DNA from: Cupriavidus necator
Lineage (GTDB): Bacteria; Pseudomonadota; Gammaproteobacteria; Burkholderiales; Burkholderiaceae
DNA: 64,000 bases
Assembly (NCBI GenBank): GCA_022041995.1
Contig: CP074390.1
Coordinates: forward strand, 2,666,001 to 2,730,000
Direction of reading: 5' to 3'
Positions 7,502-15,682 of the stretch are shown here, one piece after another. The notes beneath the pieces were generated by a model, which had not been told where the DNA came from, did no database searches, and was given only the letters and a program-made list of their open reading frames with translations. Each line of letters starts with the position of its first letter. Position 1 is the first letter of the stretch. The position numbers and the translations under genes are program-made.

Positions 7502-8017
7502 ATGCCGCTCACGCTCACTCCCGAAGGTCGCTATCCGCTGGCTCATGAACGCCCGGCACCGCCCGAGCTGAGCGTCAACAACTATGTCGGCGTCTATGAG
7601 GCCAGCCTGTCGACGCAAGGCGCCATGTCAGTCATCCGCGCGATTCGTGAAGGCGTGCCGGCTTCAGACCTGACCCGCCTGGCCGAATCCATGGGCACGA
7701 CCAAGGAGCAACTGATCAAGACACTGGACTTGCCGCGCGCCACCGTGGACCGCAAGGCGCGGGCGCACCAGAACCTGTCGAGCGAGCAGAGCGAGCGTGT
7801 GCTGGGCATGGCGCGGCTGGTGGGGCAGGTCCAGGCGCTGGTGGAAAGCTCGGGCGATCCGCGCGGTTTCAGCGCGGCACAGTGGGTGGCGCAGTGGCTG
7901 GAGCAGCCGTTGCCGGCGCTGGGCGGGCGCCGGCCCGCTGAGCTGATGGATACGCTCGCCGGCCAGCGCATCGTTTCCGACCTGGTGGCCAGGATGCAGA
8001 GCGGGGCGTACGCGTGA
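7502..8017 (+). CDS. Xre/MbcA/ParS-type (DUF2384) antitoxin
   Basis: The 171-residue protein resembles antitoxins of RES-Xre modules. It has an N-terminal Xre-like helical region (about 35-95; IREGVPASDLTRLAESMGTT, then a LPRATVDRKARAHQNLSSEQSER-type turn) and the C-terminal DUF2384 toxin-binding segment (FSAAQWVAQWLEQPLPALGG, then RPAELMDT). It should neutralise the downstream RES toxin and repress the operon. ATG 7502 is preferred because GAGG lies seven bases before it; ATG 7490 is the alternative. Its stop overlaps the toxin start by four bases (GTGA). Confidence 0.9.
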   Translation: MPLTLTPEGRYPLAHERPAPPELSVNNYVGVYEASLSTQGAMSVIRAIREGVPASDLTRLAESMGTTKEQLIKTLDLPRATVDRKARAHQNLSSEQSERVLGMARLVGQVQALVESSGDPRGFSAAQWVAQWLEQPLPALGGRRPAELMDTLAGQRIVSDLVARMQSGAYA

Positions 8018-8487
8018 GGCCAGCGTGGCGGATCGCGACCGACACCCCGGACTACACCGCGGACGATGCCAGCGGCGCCGGCGCCAAGGCCACCGGCGGG
8101 CGCTGGAACCGGCAGGGCACGCCCTTGATCTATGCGGCGTCCAGCATCGCGCTGGCTTGCCTGGAAACGCTGGTTCACCTGGGCTCGGGCGGGCTGCCGC
8201 TGAACCGCTACCTGGTCCGGATCGACATCCCTGACGAGCTATGGGCGGTGGCGCAGCAACTAAGCGCCGATACAGCCCCCGTTGGCTGGGATGCCATTCC
8301 CGCCGGCAAGACCAGTCTTGACGCCGGCGAAGCCTGGACCGCGGCGGGCACCAGCGCCTTGCTGCTGGTGCCTTCCATCGTCATCCCTGAAGAGCAAAAC
8401 GTGCTGGTCAACCCGGCACACCCCGACGCCGCGCTGCTGGCCTGCGTCAAGCTGCGCCGCTGGCAGTACGACGCGCGCCTGGTCTGA
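8014..8487 (+). CDS. RES-domain toxin
   Basis: The 157-residue RES-family protein is predicted to deplete cellular NAD+ as described for this toxin family. The family's conserved Arg-x-Trp-Asn region (GGRWNRQGTP), the central Glu (CLETLVHL) and the late Ser (LLVPSIVIP) are all visible, so the active site looks intact. It starts with GTG 8014 overlapping the antitoxin stop, so the pair is translationally coupled. The C-terminus (LRRWQYDARLV) is typical. It lies between the KfrA/recombinase pair and a gene scar, in an accessory block. Confidence 0.92.
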   Translation: MRPAWRIATDTPDYTADDASGAGAKATGGRWNRQGTPLIYAASSIALACLETLVHLGSGGLPLNRYLVRIDIPDELWAVAQQLSADTAPVGWDAIPAGKTSLDAGEAWTAAGTSALLLVPSIVIPEEQNVLVNPAHPDAALLACVKLRRWQYDARLV

Positions 8488-8490
8488 GGC

Positions 8491-8601
8491 TCAGGCTGCG
8501 GCGCCTGCGCGCAGCATGTGCTTCTGGATCTTGCCGAGGTCACCGGTGCGGTACCAGCCGTTCGCGAGCGCGCGCGTGTTGTCTCGCAAGACAGACAACA
8601 T
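8491..8601 (-). pseudogene. Scar of an AMP-dependent (acyl-CoA) synthetase gene
   Basis: The minus strand reads NTRALANGWYRTGDLGK, then IQKHMLRAGAAA and a stop. The first part is the A8-type motif of acyl-CoA synthetases (NGWYRTGDLG). The second is the extreme C-terminus of the same enzymes (TGKIQKHMLR). Roughly 100 residues that normally separate them are missing, and everything upstream of the motif is gone. It is therefore the remnant of a gene removed by a large deletion plus an in-frame internal deletion. An ATG at 8601 is fortuitous. Confidence 0.75.
8577..8600. repeat. 8-bp perfect inverted repeat at the edge of the synthetase scar
   Basis: TGTTGTCT and AGACAACA are exact reverse complements around CGCAAGAC. 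It sits at the point where synthetase similarity ends, so it may mark a deletion endpoint or an operator. Confidence 0.5.
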
Positions 8602-8687
8602 AGAGCGGTGGATGGTGCACATGGAAATAGCGTTTTGCTATGTCCCTGTGCCGGAACGGGGGTCACCGGATAACGGTCTTCCCTGAT

Positions 8688-8705
8688 ACTGTATATTCAT
8701 ACAGT
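8688..8705. promoter_or_regulatory. LexA (SOS) box
   Basis: ACTGTAT-ATTC-ATACAGT is a perfect 7-bp inverted repeat containing CTGT-N8-ACAG, the LexA-box pattern of beta- and gamma-proteobacteria. It lies directly upstream of the helicase gene and predicts DNA-damage induction. Confidence 0.85.
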
Positions 8706-8707
8706 TA

Positions 8708-11035
8708 TTGCCGCGCCCCGTTCCCGTGCCTGCCGTCCCGCCGTCCATTCCAGCCCCGCCTGCCACGCCAGCCGCTCCGGCCTACGTGGTGGCCGTGCGC
8801 GCGCTGTGCGAGTTCACCGCCAAGGCGGGCGACCTGGACCTGCGCTTCGTGCCCACGCCATCGGCGCAGGAGGGCATGGCCGGGCATGCCGTAGTGACCA
8901 GCCGGCGCGGCGAGGGCTACCAGGCCGAGGTGGCGCTTGCCGCCGATTTCGGCCCCTTGCATGTGCGCGGCCGCGCCGACGGCTACGATCCCGCCGCCAA
9001 CCGGCTGGAAGAAATCAAGACCGTACGCGGCGATGCCGCCGTGCCGGACAACCACCGCCATCTGCACTGGGCCCAGGCCAGGATCTACGGCTGCCTGCTA
9101 TGCCGCAAGCTGGGGCTGCCCGGGCTGGAGATCGCGGTGGTCTATTTCGACATCATCAGCCAGCGCGAGCACCCGGTCGCGGAGCACTTCACTGCGCAGG
9201 CACTTGAAGCCTTCTTCGTGCAGACCTGCGAGCAGTTCCTGCACTGGGCGCAGGCGGAACTGGCCCACCGGCAGGCACGCGATGGCGCGCTGGCGCAGCT
9301 GGCCTTTCCGCACCAGGGCTTCCGCCCGGGCCAGCGCGAACTGGCGCAGGCGGTCTACAACGCCAACCGCGCGGGCCGCCACCTGCTGGCGCAGGCGCCC
9401 ACCGGCATCGGCAAGTCGGTCGGCACGCTGTTCCCGGTGCTCAAGGCCATGCCGGGGCAGGGCATCGACAAGGTGTACTTCCTGTCGGCCCGATCCACCG
9501 GGCGCGGGGTGGCATTGCACGCCGCCAATGCGCTGCGCGGCCACGGCGCGCGGCCGCTGCATGTGCTGGAACTGGTGGCCCGCGACAAGGCCTGCGAACA
9601 TCCGGAGCTGGCCTGCCATGGCGAGTCCTGCCCGCTGGCGCGCGGCTTCTATGACCGCCTGCCGGCAGCACGCGAAGCGGCGCGCGGCGTGCCGGTGCGC
9701 GACCGCGCCGCGGTGCGCACGCTGGCGCTGGCACACGGGATCTGCCCTTACTACCTGTCGCAGGAGCTGGTGCGCTGGAGCGACGTGGTGGTGGCCGATT
9801 ACAACTACTACTTCGACCGCAGCGCGTTGCTGTATGCCCTGACCGCGGCCAATGGCTGGCGCGCCAGCGTGCTGGTGGACGAGGCCCACAACCTGGTCGA
9901 GCGCGGCCGCGCCATGTACACCGCCGAACTCGACCCCCAATCGCTGCGCGAGGTGCGCCGCAGCGCGCCGGCCGTCGTGCGCAAGCCATTGATGCGGCTG
10001 GCCCGGCAATGGAGCGCGCTGGCGCGCCATAGTGACGAGGCGTATGAAGTCCTGCCCGAAGCGCCCGCCGCCTTCCGCCGCGCGCTGGACGAATGCTGCG
10101 CGGCGGCACTGTCGCATATGACCGAACATCCAGGCGCGCATGATCCGGCGCTGCAGCGCTTCTATTTCGATGCGCTGCATTTTGGCCGCCTCGCCGAGCA
10201 GCTCGACGCGCATTCGCTGTTCGATATCCAGCGCGTGCCGCGCACCGGCCGTGGCCACCATGCGCGGCTGTGCCTGCGCAATGTCATCCCGGCCCCGTTC
10301 CTGCGCCCGCGCTTTGCCGCCGCGCATTCAGTCACGCTGTTCTCCGCGACCCTCGATCCCGCTGCCTATTACCTCGATACGCTGGGTTTGCCGGCGGATT
10401 GCGCGCGGGTGCAAGTGCCATCGCCGTTCCGCGCCGAGCAACTGTCAGTGCGGATCGCCGCGCGCATCTCTACCCGCTATGCGCAGCGCGAACGGTCGCT
10501 GCCTGCCATCGTTGCGCTGATGGGAGGCCAGTTCCGCGCGCGGCGCGGCAATTACCTGGCCTTTTTCAGCAGCCACGAGTATCTGCAGCAGGCGGTGGCC
10601 CGCTTTGCGCAGGCCCATCCCGACATTCCCCATTGGGTGCAATCGCGCGGCATGGACGAGGCCGCGCAGGCTGCGTTCCTGGACAAGTTCGAGGCAGGCG
10701 GCGAGGGCATCGGCTTCGCGGTGCTCGGCGGCGCCTTTGCCGAAGGGGTGGACCTGCCCGGCGAGCGCCTGATCGGCGCCTTCGTTGCCACCCTGGGGCT
10801 GCCGCAGTTCAACGCGGTCAACGAGCAGTTCCGCGCACGCATGCAGCAGGCGTTCGGGCAGGGCTATGCCTATGCTTACCTGTATCCCGGGCTGCGCAAG
10901 GTGGTGCAGGCGGCGGGCCGGGTTATCCGCACGCAGCAGGACCAGGGCGTGGTCTACCTGATCGACGACCGCTTTGCCGCGGCCGAGGTGCGCGAACTGC
11001 TGCCGGCATGGTGGGAAATCGCCACGGCGGCGTAG
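8708..11035 (+). CDS. SOS-controlled XPD/DinG-type helicase with N-terminal PD-(D/E)XK nuclease
   Basis: The protein has up to 775 residues. An N-terminal PD-(D/E)XK nuclease-like domain (VRGRADGYDP, then LEEIKTVRG) is fused to a superfamily 2 helicase. Walker A is APTGIGKSV, the Walker B box is VDEAHN, and a Cys cluster (CEHPELACHGESC with a later GICPYY) matches an XPD-type iron-sulfur domain. Motif VI-like residues are in QAAGRVIRTQQD. A 5'-3' DNA helicase/nuclease in repair is expected. The frame opens at TTG 8708, three bases after the LexA box, which leaves no room for a ribosome-binding site. The true start is probably a GTG further in (8726, or about 8786-8795 before VRALCEFTAK). Confidence 0.88.
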   Translation: MPRPVPVPAVPPSIPAPPATPAAPAYVVAVRALCEFTAKAGDLDLRFVPTPSAQEGMAGHAVVTSRRGEGYQAEVALAADFGPLHVRGRADGYDPAANRLEEIKTVRGDAAVPDNHRHLHWAQARIYGCLLCRKLGLPGLEIAVVYFDIISQREHPVAEHFTAQALEAFFVQTCEQFLHWAQAELAHRQARDGALAQLAFPHQGFRPGQRELAQAVYNANRAGRHLLAQAPTGIGKSVGTLFPVLKAMPGQGIDKVYFLSARSTGRGVALHAANALRGHGARPLHVLELVARDKACEHPELACHGESCPLARGFYDRLPAAREAARGVPVRDRAAVRTLALAHGICPYYLSQELVRWSDVVVADYNYYFDRSALLYALTAANGWRASVLVDEAHNLVERGRAMYTAELDPQSLREVRRSAPAVVRKPLMRLARQWSALARHSDEAYEVLPEAPAAFRRALDECCAAALSHMTEHPGAHDPALQRFYFDALHFGRLAEQLDAHSLFDIQRVPRTGRGHHARLCLRNVIPAPFLRPRFAAAHSVTLFSATLDPAAYYLDTLGLPADCARVQVPSPFRAEQLSVRIAARISTRYAQRERSLPAIVALMGGQFRARRGNYLAFFSSHEYLQQAVARFAQAHPDIPHWVQSRGMDEAAQAAFLDKFEAGGEGIGFAVLGGAFAEGVDLPGERLIGAFVATLGLPQFNAVNEQFRARMQQAFGQGYAYAYLYPGLRKVVQAAGRVIRTQQDQGVVYLIDDRFAAAEVRELLPAWWEIATAA

Positions 11036-11158
11036 AAATTGCACAGCGGGCCAGTCTGGGGCATCCTCTTTGCGCGGTGCCTGCCCGGAGCCGCCGCTGG
11101 AACGAATCTGGTAGGCATCCGGATGCCATCGGCCAGCCGCCACGAAAGGACCAGATCC

Positions 11159-11482
11159 ATGCCCATGACTCAACAATACGCGGCCACCGAGCCGACCCGC
11201 ACGGAAGTGGATGCGCTGCCGGGCGCCACCGTGCTGGAATTCGGCGCCCCGTGGTGCGGCTACTGCCAGCGAGCCCAGCCGGCGCTGGCCGAGGCCTTTG
11301 CCGTGCATCCGGCGTTGCGCCATCTCAAGATCGAGGACGGCAGCGGGCGCCGGCTTGGCCGGTCGTTTCACATCAAGCTGTGGCCGACGCTGGTGTTCCT
11401 GCGCGACGGGCAGGAAGTAGCGCGGCTGGTGCGCCCGACCGAGTCCGACCCGATCCGGGAGGCGATGCGCCGCATTGCTTAG
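11159..11482 (+). CDS. Thioredoxin-family protein
   Basis: The 107-residue cytoplasmic protein has a thioredoxin fold with the redox motif WCGYC in LEFGAPWCGYCQRAQP, and the cis-Pro region KLWPTLVFLRDG. It should reduce or exchange disulfides. WCGYC differs from the WCGPC of classical thioredoxin, so a specialised role is likely. Start ATG 11159 is supported by AAAGGA eight bases upstream; the upstream in-frame extension is not thioredoxin-like. It follows the helicase by 123 bases and may be separately transcribed. Confidence 0.88.
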   Translation: MPMTQQYAATEPTRTEVDALPGATVLEFGAPWCGYCQRAQPALAEAFAVHPALRHLKIEDGSGRRLGRSFHIKLWPTLVFLRDGQEVARLVRPTESDPIREAMRRIA

Positions 11483-11499
11483 GCCGGCCGCGCGCTGCC

Positions 11500-11930
11500 T
11501 TACTTGGCGAACACCTGGCTCAGGTCGCCAAAGGCCTTGAACTCCAGCGCATTGCCCGACGGGTCCAGGAAGAACATGGTGGCCTGCTCGCCAACCTGGC
11601 CCTTGAAGCGCACATGCGGCTCGATCACGAACTGCGTGCCCGCCGCGCGCAGCCGCTCGGCCAGGGCCTCCCATTCGCCCATCGGCAGGATTGCGCCGAA
11701 GTGCCGCACCGGCACGTCATCGCCATCGACTGCGCTGGTGGCGCGGTGGCCACACTCCTCGGGCGACAGGTGCGCCACCACCTGGTGGCCATAGAAATTG
11801 AAGTCCACCCAGGCCTCGGAACTGCGCCCTTCGGGGCAGCCAAGCAAGTCGCCATAAAAGCGCCTTGCCTCGGCCAGGTCGCGCACGGGAAAGCCAGGTG
11901 GAACAGGGGGATAGAGGAAGTCGCACTCAT
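11500..11930 (-). pseudogene. VOC (glyoxalase-like) family protein, frameshifted
   Basis: This is a vicinal-oxygen-chelate domain protein of about 143 residues if repaired. The N-terminus MSATSSIPLFHLAFP is in one frame and continues in another as VRDLAEARRFYGDLLGC through FFLDPSGNALEFKAFGDLSQVFAK. The frames meet at the GGG of 11887-11889, where one inserted base restores a normal VOC sequence. His, Glu and other metal-site residues appear in HLAFP, VVAHLS and ALEFK. The reaction is unknown. It is divergent from a LysR gene that also carries a one-base shift, so both may be sequencing errors. Confidence 0.75.
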
Positions 11931-12052
11931 GCGGGGGCCTTTGTCGGGGGTCGGTATGCGGGCAGGCGTTGACCTGCGCGTTTGATTGTAGCCAGCACAA
12001 CCCGTAATATGAAGCGAATCATTTTTGCTCTGAGCATCAGACTTTTTGATAG

Positions 12053-12936
12053 ATGATCCGCTACTTCCAGACCTTCCTGGTGGCCGCCGAAACCGGCTCG
12101 TTTTCCGCCGCCGCGGCGCGGCTGGCACTGACGCAGTCGGCCGTCAGCACGCAGATCCGGCGGCTGGAAGAGGACCTGGACTGCGTACTCTTCGATCGCA
12201 CCGGCAAGTCGGTCGCGCTCAGCGAAGCCGGGCGCCGGCTGGTGCCGGAAGCGCGGCGCTTTGTCGAGCTCTATGCCGCGATGAAGGACCGCTCCGGCCC
12301 GCATACTGACGCCGCGCCGGTGGAGCTGGGCGCGGTGTCGACGGTCCAGGCCACCTTGCTGGCCGACGCAATGCGGCATTTCCGGGGGCGGTTTCCGGAC
12401 TCGCACGTCAACGTGGTGCCGGGGATGTCCACGCAGCTGCTGACGCAGGTGGATGCGCGCGAGCTGGACATCGCCGTGCTGATCCGGCCGCGGCTGGGCT
12501 TTCCGCCGGACCTCAAGTGGGTGCCGCTGGTGCGCGAGGGCTTTGTCGCCATTGGTCCCGCCGGTGCGCCTGCAGACTTGCGCGCGCTGCTGGAGGCGCT
12601 TCCGTTCATCCGCTACAACCGCCACAGCACCGGCGGGCAACTGGTGGACGGCTACCTGAAGCGGCAGCGGCTATGGGTCAGGGAAGGGATGGAGCTGGAT
12701 GAGCCGGCCGTGATCCTGCAGATGGTGGCAGCTGGCCTGGGTTGCGCCATCATCCCGTCTGAACTGGTGCCATTGCAGCAGTCCGCGGGGTAGTGCAGGC
12801 GCCATTGCCCGGCGGGCCGCTCTATCGCGACGTAGGCGTGCTGGTGCGCGAAGCGGCACTGCGCCGCGAGCCGGTGGCGGCGCTGATCGATGCCTTTGTG
12901 GCCGCCAGCGCGCGCTGGCAGCCTGTCGTGCCGTAA
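12053..12936 (+). pseudogene. LysR family regulator, frameshifted near the C-terminus
   Basis: The N-terminal winged helix-turn-helix (MIRYFQTFLVAAETGSFSAA, then LTQSAVSTQIRRLEEDL) and most of the effector domain are intact to about residue 246. The frame then hits TAG at 12791. The next frame continues as VVQAPLPGGPLYRDVGVLVR to VVP and a stop at 12934. One extra G in the run 12787-12790 would restore a normal protein of about 294 residues. It is divergent from the VOC gene with a 122-bp gap, the usual arrangement for a LysR protein and its target. Confidence 0.82.
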
Positions 12937-12947
12937 CGCCAGACTGC

Positions 12948-13283
12948 TCAGCGGCTGCCGGGCAGGACCAATGTGACCAGCACCGAGGCATCGGAGATGG
13001 CGGTCACGTCGTAGCGCACGCTCGGCGCAAGGTAGAGCAGGTCGCCCTGGTGCAGCTGGCGCTCGGCGCCGTCTACCCGCACGCGCACCTCGCCCTCCAG
13101 GCATTGCACGGTCATCGGGCCATCCACCGCATGGGGCGGCATATGCTTGCCCGCCTTCAGCACCAGCCGCATCACTTCCAGCGGGCCTTCCTTGAACAGA
13201 GCCTGGGTGGCGGTCTGGTCCAGCCGTGTGCCCAGTGGCAGCACGCTGGCGATCTGTCCGGATGCAAGATGGGGAAGGGACAT
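12948..13283 (-). CDS. Small cupin-domain protein
   Basis: The 111-residue single-domain cupin has two conserved cupin boxes: GKHMPPHAVDGPMTVQCLEG, with His in a PHA context, and GDLLYLAPSVRYDV. Only part of the usual metal-binding His set is visible, so metal binding is uncertain. Start ATG 13283 (MSLPHL) follows AGGAG at good spacing. It resembles small quercetinase-like or anti-sigma-like cupins, but the substrate is unknown. It is convergent with the LysR gene. Confidence 0.82.
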   Translation of the reverse strand: MSLPHLASGQIASVLPLGTRLDQTATQALFKEGPLEVMRLVLKAGKHMPPHAVDGPMTVQCLEGEVRVRVDGAERQLHQGDLLYLAPSVRYDVTAISDASVLVTLVLPGSR

Positions 13284-13384
13284 GCGCGGCTCCTCGCTCT
13301 TCTGGTGGGGTGGCTTGTCACGGCCGGCGCCTGGCGGCGGCACGCCTTCTCAATCTAGCACCGGAGCGCGCGCGTCAGTAGCAC

Positions 13385-13591
13385 TCAGCGTGACGTAACC
13401 GGCGAAGGCGCCGACGCGGCAACGTCCGCTTGTGCGCAAGGGGTGGCATTGGGGGCTTGTGCGGTGCGCTCGGCAGCGGTCCTGGCAGCGGCGCGGCCGC
13501 GCTCGATCACAGCCCAGTCAGGACCGGCGGCAGCGGGAAGAGACGCGGCCAGGGCGCCAAGGCCGAGCAGCGTGAACAGGATGGTTTTCAT
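13385..13591 (-). CDS. Small exported protein of unknown function
   Basis: The 68-residue protein has a signal peptide (MKTILFTLLGLGALAASLPAAAG) with a probable cleavage after AAA. The mature part is short and Ala/Arg-rich (ERGRAAARTAAERTAQAPN) with one Cys. No family is recognised. No clear ribosome-binding site precedes ATG 13591. It is followed upstream by another small exported protein in the same direction. Confidence 0.55.
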   Translation of the reverse strand: MKTILFTLLGLGALAASLPAAAGPDWAVIERGRAAARTAAERTAQAPNATPCAQADVAASAPSPVTSR

Positions 13592-13683
13592 GACGGAGGT
13601 CTTCAGGAGGCACGGGAGAAGAGACGGGGCCTTGCGCCCCGTCGACACGCCACGGCGGCTGCCGTGGCGCGAGCAGGCACCGA

Positions 13684-14037
13684 TCAGGCGGCAGCCGGAA
13701 CGCGCGAACCGCCATGGGCCGGCGGCGCCGACACGCCGCTGCGGTCCATGCCCGCCACTTCGATGGCGGCGGCAGCGCGGTTGGCGCCGTCGGTGAACGG
13801 GTCGCGCCGGTCGTTGACGCGGGCGCCATCGGTGAACGGATCGCGCTTGCCATTGACGTGCGCACCTTCGGTGAACGGGTCGCGCTTGCCGTTGTGCAGG
13901 TTGTAGCCGTAGCGGTCGGCGGCGACGCCGCGGTCGTTCAGGCCTTGCGCCATGGCAGGGCTGGCCAGTGCGGCGGCACCGAGCGCTGCGATCGAGAGGG
14001 TCGTGGCAAGGAGGGCTTTGAGAGCGTTCTTATGCAT
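13684..14037 (-). CDS. Small exported protein with three 13-residue repeats
   Basis: The 117-residue protein begins with a clear signal peptide (MHKNALKALLATTLSIAALG to SPAMA). The mature region contains three tandem 13-residue units built on (K/R)RDPFT(D/E)GA(H/R)VN, then an Ala-rich tail. ATG 14037 begins the signal sequence; the longer frame upstream is unrelated. I know no function. The Asp-Pro-Phe-Thr-(Asp/Glu)-Gly core is strongly conserved between units, so it probably has a structural or ligand-binding role outside the inner membrane. Confidence 0.7.
   Translation of the reverse strand: MHKNALKALLATTLSIAALGAAALASPAMAQGLNDRGVAADRYGYNLHNGKRDPFTEGAHVNGKRDPFTDGARVNDRRDPFTDGANRAAAAIEVAGMDRSGVSAPPAHGGSRVPAAA
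13784..13899. repeat. Three 39-bp tandem repeats within the exported-protein gene
   Basis: Units start at about 13784, 13823 and 13862 and share the core TCGGTGAACGG. They encode the RDPFTDGA units of the protein on the minus strand; the third unit is slightly short and diverges at its end. Confidence 0.85.
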
Positions 14038-14218
14038 GTCTGCTGTTTTTGGGTAGGTGGACGGCATGGCCCGCGAGGGGCCGCGCGGGGATGGCGGATC
14101 TGCCTCCCGCGCCGTCCGGATTCGCCTTTGGGGCGGTGCCATCGCGTGGGAAGCGTGCAGCACGGGACGAAGTTTAGTCAGGTGGATGCATTCCTGTGAT
14201 GATTTAAAAGCTGAGAGA

Positions 14219-15682
14219 TCAGTCGTTTTTTTCATCGCCAGTCGCATCGGCGGCAGCCACCTTGCGGCCGGCCTGCCACCCCCCGCCAAGCGCGAGGAAC
14301 AGGTCGACCTGGCGCGCGGCCACATGGCCTTCGGACGCAGCCAGTGCGGCCTCTGCATCGGCCAGCGTGCGCTCGGCGTCCAGGTGCGCCAGGTACGGGA
14401 TGCGCCCCGCCTGCCGCAGGCGGCCCTGCAGCCGCGCAGCTTCCGCGGCCTGTTCGCGCGCCGCGCGCAGGGCTTCGTGCCGTTCCAGTTCACGCGTGTA
14501 GGCCGACAATGCCGTTTCCGTTTCCTGCAGCGCGCGCAGCACCGCGCCGTCAAAGCGCGCCAGGGCGGCGTCGGCTGCGGCTTCATGCCCGTGGATGCGA
14601 TGGCGCACGCCGTTGGTCGGCAGCGACCAGCTCAGCAGCGGCCCCACGCTCCAGCGCGCCGTCGGGCCGCTGCCAAGGTGGCTCAGCACGCCGGTCAGCC
14701 CGGCGCTGGCACCGATGCGGATCGATGGATACAGGTCCGCCGTGGCCACGCCGATGCGCGCGGTGGCCGCGGCCAGTTCGCGTTCCGCCTCGCGGACATC
14801 GGGCCGGCGCCTGAGCAGCGCGGCGCCGTCACCCACGGGCAGCGGGGCACGCAGCGTAGGTTCCGCATGGCAGCCCGCCTCGGCCTCTGTCAGTGCCGCA
14901 GGCGGTTTGCCCAGCAGCAGCGCCAGCCGGTGGCGTGCGGCGCTACGCGCGGCTTCCAGCGTTGGCAAGGCAGCGCGCAGCGCTTCGGTGCGGGCGCGCT
15001 CGCGCGCTACGTCGGCGGGTTCGCCGCGGCCGGCGGCGACCAGGCGGCCGGTGGCGTCCAGCGTGCGTTGCTGTACCGCGAGCTGCTGCGTGGCGGCGGC
15101 CAGGTCATGCGTGGCGGCGCAGCCCTGCACGTAGGCGCGCACGGTCTGCGCCGCCACGGTGACGCGCACCATGTCGAGCGTGGCCTCGCTGGCTTCGGCG
15201 CCGGCCAGCGCAGCCTCGTCGGCGCGGGCCAGCTTGCCGAAAAAGTCGATCAGGTAGGACACGCCGAAACCGAAGTCGCCCAGGTTGAAGACCGGTGGCC
15301 TGGTGGTCTGCAGGAAGCTCTCGGCCGACAGCTGCGCGCGCGATACGCTGGCGCTGGCGCCGCCCTGGGGCAGGTTCTCGGACTCCACCTCGTGCAGCAG
15401 CGCCAGCGCGCGGCGCAGGTTGGCGCTGGCGGCGCGGATGTCCGTGTTGGCGGCCAGCGCCTGTCCGACCAGCCGGTTGAGCCGCTCGTCGTCATAGAGC
15501 CGCCACCAGTCGTCGGGCACGGGCGCGATGGCCACGCCGTGCGCTTCGGCGCCCTGCAGCGGGCCGTTGGCCGCGGGCGCGCGCACCGCCGCATGATCGG
15601 GCACGCGATAGTCCGGGCCCACAGTCGTGCAGGCGCACAGGCAGGCCGCGGCGCACGCCAGCCAGGGGTGGCGCCGCCTCAC
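14219..15682 (-). CDS. Outer-membrane efflux lipoprotein, NodT/TolC type
   Basis: The 487-residue outer-membrane factor is expected to form the exit duct of a tripartite pump. It starts with a lipoprotein signal peptide whose lipobox is CLCAC, followed by TTVGPDYRVP, the family's usual mature start. Two OEP repeats with long helices cover about 65-460 (for example LRRALALLHEVESENLPQGG and LRRRPDVREAERELAAATAR). Its start overlaps the end of the membrane-fusion gene by four bases. It is the last gene of the FUSC efflux operon and ends just before an A/T-rich gap. Confidence 0.9.
   Translation of the reverse strand: MRRRHPWLACAAACLCACTTVGPDYRVPDHAAVRAPAANGPLQGAEAHGVAIAPVPDDWWRLYDDERLNRLVGQALAANTDIRAASANLRRALALLHEVESENLPQGGASASVSRAQLSAESFLQTTRPPVFNLGDFGFGVSYLIDFFGKLARADEAALAGAEASEATLDMVRVTVAAQTVRAYVQGCAATHDLAAATQQLAVQQRTLDATGRLVAAGRGEPADVARERARTEALRAALPTLEAARSAARHRLALLLGKPPAALTEAEAGCHAEPTLRAPLPVGDGAALLRRRPDVREAERELAAATARIGVATADLYPSIRIGASAGLTGVLSHLGSGPTARWSVGPLLSWSLPTNGVRHRIHGHEAAADAALARFDGAVLRALQETETALSAYTRELERHEALRAAREQAAEAARLQGRLRQAGRIPYLAHLDAERTLADAEAALAASEGHVAARQVDLFLALGGGWQAGRKVAAADATGDEKND

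Noticed and set aside
13784..13899. CRISPR-like array
   Set aside because: The repeats are directly adjacent, in frame and coding; there are no spacers and no cas genes.
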